From an uncultured Litoreibacter sp. (GTDB lineage: Bacteria > Pseudomonadota > Alphaproteobacteria > Rhodobacterales > Rhodobacteraceae), in NCBI GenBank assembly GCA_947504205.1, contig CANNGL010000002.1, positions 919,739 to 983,738 on the forward strand: DNA of 64,000 nt, given 5' to 3'. This document shows, in pieces, positions 62,204 through 64,000 of the stretch (within the stretch, counting starts at the first letter, position 1; every line of letters begins with the position of its first letter). The notes beneath the pieces are model-generated. The model was not told where the DNA came from, did not search any database, and saw nothing but the letters and a program-made list of their open reading frames with translations. The position numbers and the translations under genes were made by a program.

Positions 62204-62697
62204 CGCCAAATGACTTGGTGGTTCTTCGCGCCAGTATACGCTTCCGGGGTCGTCAGTTTCCCTGCAGCATTGGCCGAGCTGGGCGAACAACCAACAAGCG
62301 AGAGGGCGACGGCGCGACGCCAGTGGGAATACACTCATTCGTTGGCATGCTTTATCGGCCTGACCGCATGGCTAGGCCGACGGACTGGGCGATTCCCATA
62401 GGTCCGGGCGATCTCTGGTCCGATGACCCGACTGATCAAGATTATAACCTTATGGTCCGGACGCCTTATGAAGGCCGGCACGAGAAGCTTTGGCGCGCTG
62501 ATCCACTCTACGATCTCGTTCTGCTCACCAATTGGAACTGGCCATATGCAACTCGTGGCAAGGGATCAGCAATTTTTGTTCACAGGTGGCGCAAACCCGG
62601 ACATCCGACAGAAGGTTGCGTAGCGTTGGCGCCTGAACATCTTCTCTGGATTGCACAGCGTTTGAGCTATCAAACCCGTTTGATTGTTCAGCCCTGA
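62200..62697 (+). CDS. L,D-transpeptidase-family (YkuD) protein
   Basis: A 165-residue protein with the YkuD catalytic region: AIFVHRW with the conserved His and PTEGCVAL holding the nucleophile Cys. TEGC replaces the common SHGC, as in a subgroup of short YkuD proteins. Also seen: GRAGRTTNKREGDGATPVGIHSF. No signal peptide is visible, so either it acts in the cytoplasm or is exported in another way. Start overlaps ribA; stop overlaps the convergent YggS gene by 10 nt. Confidence 0.85.
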   Translation: MTPNDLVVLRASIRFRGRQFPCSIGRAGRTTNKREGDGATPVGIHSFVGMLYRPDRMARPTDWAIPIGPGDLWSDDPTDQDYNLMVRTPYEGRHEKLWRADPLYDLVLLTNWNWPYATRGKGSAIFVHRWRKPGHPTEGCVALAPEHLLWIAQRLSYQTRLIVQP

Positions 62698-63344
62698 GGC
62701 ACCCTGTCCCCGAATATGGCGGAACCCACTCTTATCTGCGTGGCGCCATTGGAAATGGCAGTTTCGAAATCGCCGCTCATACCCATGGACAGTTCAGGCA
62801 GCCCAAATTTTTTGGCCAAACCTTCGAGCAGAACAAAGTGCTGTTCCGGATCTTCATCGATCGGTGGAAGGCACATCAACCCGATGACGGGCAGCTTCAA
62901 TTGTTTGCACAGCTCTACAAAGGCTTCTACATCTTCCGGCATCACGCCTGCTTTCTGAGGCTCTTTGCCGGTATTCACCTGCACAAAAAGATCCGGACAG
63001 GAACCGAGCTCATCTCGTATCACCGCGATACGTTTCGCAAGTTTCTCCCGATCGAGCGTATGAATTACGTCAAACAGCTCCATCGCCTGTCGCGCTTTGT
63101 TTGTTTGTAGCGGACCAAGGAGGTGTAGCTCGACACTATCAAATCTTTGCTTGAAGCCAGGCCACTTACCAGCCGCCTCCTGCACACGGTTTTCACCAAA
63201 AACCCGATGACCTTGCTCAAGCACAGCTTCAACCCGTTCGTTTGGCTGCACCTTGGACACCGCAATCAGCTTAACCGAGCTCGCTTTCCGATTAGCCTGA
63301 CTGCACGAACTTGCAATGCGTGCATTGATCTCCGCAAGAGACAT
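62688..63344 (-). CDS. yggS: YggS-family PLP-binding protein
   Basis: PLP homeostasis protein (PLPBP/YggS) of 218 residues, no known catalysis. PLP Lys in VKLIAVSKVQP; GHRVFGENRVQEAAGKW, LHLLGPLQTNKAR, FVQVNTGKEPQKAG, GLMCLPP and LSMGMSGDFETAISNGATQIRVGSAIFG follow the family closely. ATG 63344 is fixed by GAGG six nt upstream; ATG 63356 abuts its site. Confidence 0.93.
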   Translation of the reverse strand: MSLAEINARIASSCSQANRKASSVKLIAVSKVQPNERVEAVLEQGHRVFGENRVQEAAGKWPGFKQRFDSVELHLLGPLQTNKARQAMELFDVIHTLDREKLAKRIAVIRDELGSCPDLFVQVNTGKEPQKAGVMPEDVEAFVELCKQLKLPVIGLMCLPPIDEDPEQHFVLLEGLAKKFGLPELSMGMSGDFETAISNGATQIRVGSAIFGDRVPQG

Positions 63345-63390
63345 GATGGACCTCATACCTTTTGCTAAATAGGTGCATCACAGTTTGCGC

Positions 63391-63422
63391 AAAAAGAAAA
63401 GAGCGGGAAAAACCCGCTCTTT
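63391..63422 (-). terminator. Rho-independent terminator of the porin gene
   Basis: Stem AAAGAGCGGG / CCCGCTCTTT with a 5-nt loop, 23 nt after the porin stop on the minus strand; the T-rich tail (TCTTTTT) is on the minus side. Confidence 0.92.
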
Positions 63423-63445
63423 CTTAATCTTATATGCCCGACTTC

Positions 63446-64000
63446 TTAGAAGCTTAGGCCAAGCCCCAATGAGGCACGTTTAAAGTCAAATGCAGAGCCA
63501 TCGACATCGTCTCGGCTGTAACCGGCGTGAACGACAGCGCCTCCGCCAAGGTCGTACGCTGCAGCCAGACCAACACCAGCACTTTTTGTGCCGTCGTTGT
63601 TCTCAACTTCACCGTAGTTGGCGTGGATCGAGAATGCACCGGTCGTGTAGCCAATGCCCACGCCTGTATTGCTGTCAGGCCCTGCTGGTGCCGCGGAATC
63701 CCAGTCTGCATATACGATGCCGAGCGACAGACCATTGTCCAGGTTTGCAGCGATCGATGCACCTGTTGCAGATGTATCATCAGCAACACCTACGCTGTCT
63801 GCAGCTTCCTGGTGACCAATACCGAAGTTGATCGTACCACCGGAAATGTCCAGAGCGTAACGAAGACCGATTGCGTAGCCGATGCTTGTTTCAGCGGTGT
63901 CGGAACCATTGTCGTCCTCAAGTGAGATCGCAACGCCGAACGCACCTGAAGTATAGTCCCAACGCAGGATCTGACCGTCAGCAGCACCGTCAAGGTAGGA
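63446..64000 (-). CDS. Outer-membrane porin (5' end beyond window)
   Basis: The last 184 codons of a Gram-negative porin; the frame is open to the right edge of the window and the start is missing. The sequence shows alternating strands and turns (SYLDGAADGQILRWDYTSG, GTINFGIGHQEAADS, VGIGYTTGAFSIHANYGEV) and ends with SLGLGLSF, the terminal Phe typical of barrel proteins recognised by BamA. Homologous to Rhodobacter-type general diffusion porins. Terminated by the hairpin just downstream. Confidence 0.92.
   Translation of the reverse strand, partial: SYLDGAADGQILRWDYTSGAFGVAISLEDDNGSDTAETSIGYAIGLRYALDISGGTINFGIGHQEAADSVGVADDTSATGASIAANLDNGLSLGIVYADWDSAAPAGPDSNTGVGIGYTTGAFSIHANYGEVENNDGTKSAGVGLAAAYDLGGGAVVHAGYSRDDVDGSAFDFKRASLGLGLSF

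Overview
The window looks like a chromosomal segment of a marine-type alphaproteobacterium of the Rhodobacteraceae (Roseobacter group). This rests on a VPLPA-CTERM protein together with its dedicated exosortase XrtD, tandem dimethylglycine/sarcosine-dehydrogenase-like flavoproteins, a serralysin-like RTX protease, HspQ, a RibA with a long N-terminal extension, and moderate GC. This is inference from gene content; the species cannot be named. No rRNA, tRNA, insertion sequence, phage or CRISPR array was recognised. The gene at the left edge lacks its 5' end and the porin at the right edge lacks its 5' end.

About 1-28,300 is a cell-surface polysaccharide and secretion region. It runs: a Wzz/GumC-like chain-length protein and a CpsD-like tyrosine kinase; the convergent rfbC-rfbB-rfbD-rfbA operon for dTDP-L-rhamnose; a small exported protein, a serralysin-like metalloprotease and a large RTX protein with a propeller-like head; an ABC capsule exporter (kpsE-kpsT divergent from kpsM); a VPLPA-CTERM protein; an RgpF-like protein and a family 2 glycosyltransferase; a Wza/KpsD-type lipoprotein. 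Then comes a minus-strand run of a second, short Wza-like protein, an outer-membrane beta-barrel, XrtD-EpsI, a rhomboid protease and a PPP-type phosphatase. A WecG-type glycosyltransferase, a phosphoglycosyl transferase and a CapD/FlaA1-type sugar epimerase/dehydratase close the region. Together these could make activated rhamnose, build a glycan on a lipid carrier, export it, and process a surface protein by exosortase. Parts of both Wzx/Wzy-type and ABC-type export are present; no flippase or polymerase is seen here.

About 28,300-34,450 is mixed metabolism: a 1-Cys peroxiredoxin, aldehyde dehydrogenase, a GFA-family protein, an EEP-family nuclease/phosphatase, a VOC protein, RluA and RarD. 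About 34,480-42,400 is a tight minus-strand operon: XRE-cupin regulator, LysE-type exporter, GFA protein, FAD-GcvT dehydrogenase, homocysteine S-methyltransferase-like protein, PPOX-fold protein and a second FAD-GcvT dehydrogenase. It starts at a 9-bp inverted repeat that overlaps the regulator's start, and fits demethylation of an N- or S-methylated compound into one-carbon and methionine metabolism.

About 42,490-64,000 is mostly housekeeping: msrC and a thiolase, a STAS/HATPase regulatory pair, a gamma-glutamyltransferase-like protein, hspQ, an AEC transporter, a lytic-transglycosylase lipoprotein, lolA-ftsK-aminotransferase, an amidase, a UbiH-type hydroxylase, Trm112, a LON-domain protein, a thioredoxin-TPR protein, xth, an alpha/beta hydrolase, an OmpR-type response regulator, ribA with an L,D-transpeptidase, a YggS-type PLP protein and the porin. 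Genes are closely packed, with many 1-10 bp overlaps and few clear terminators.
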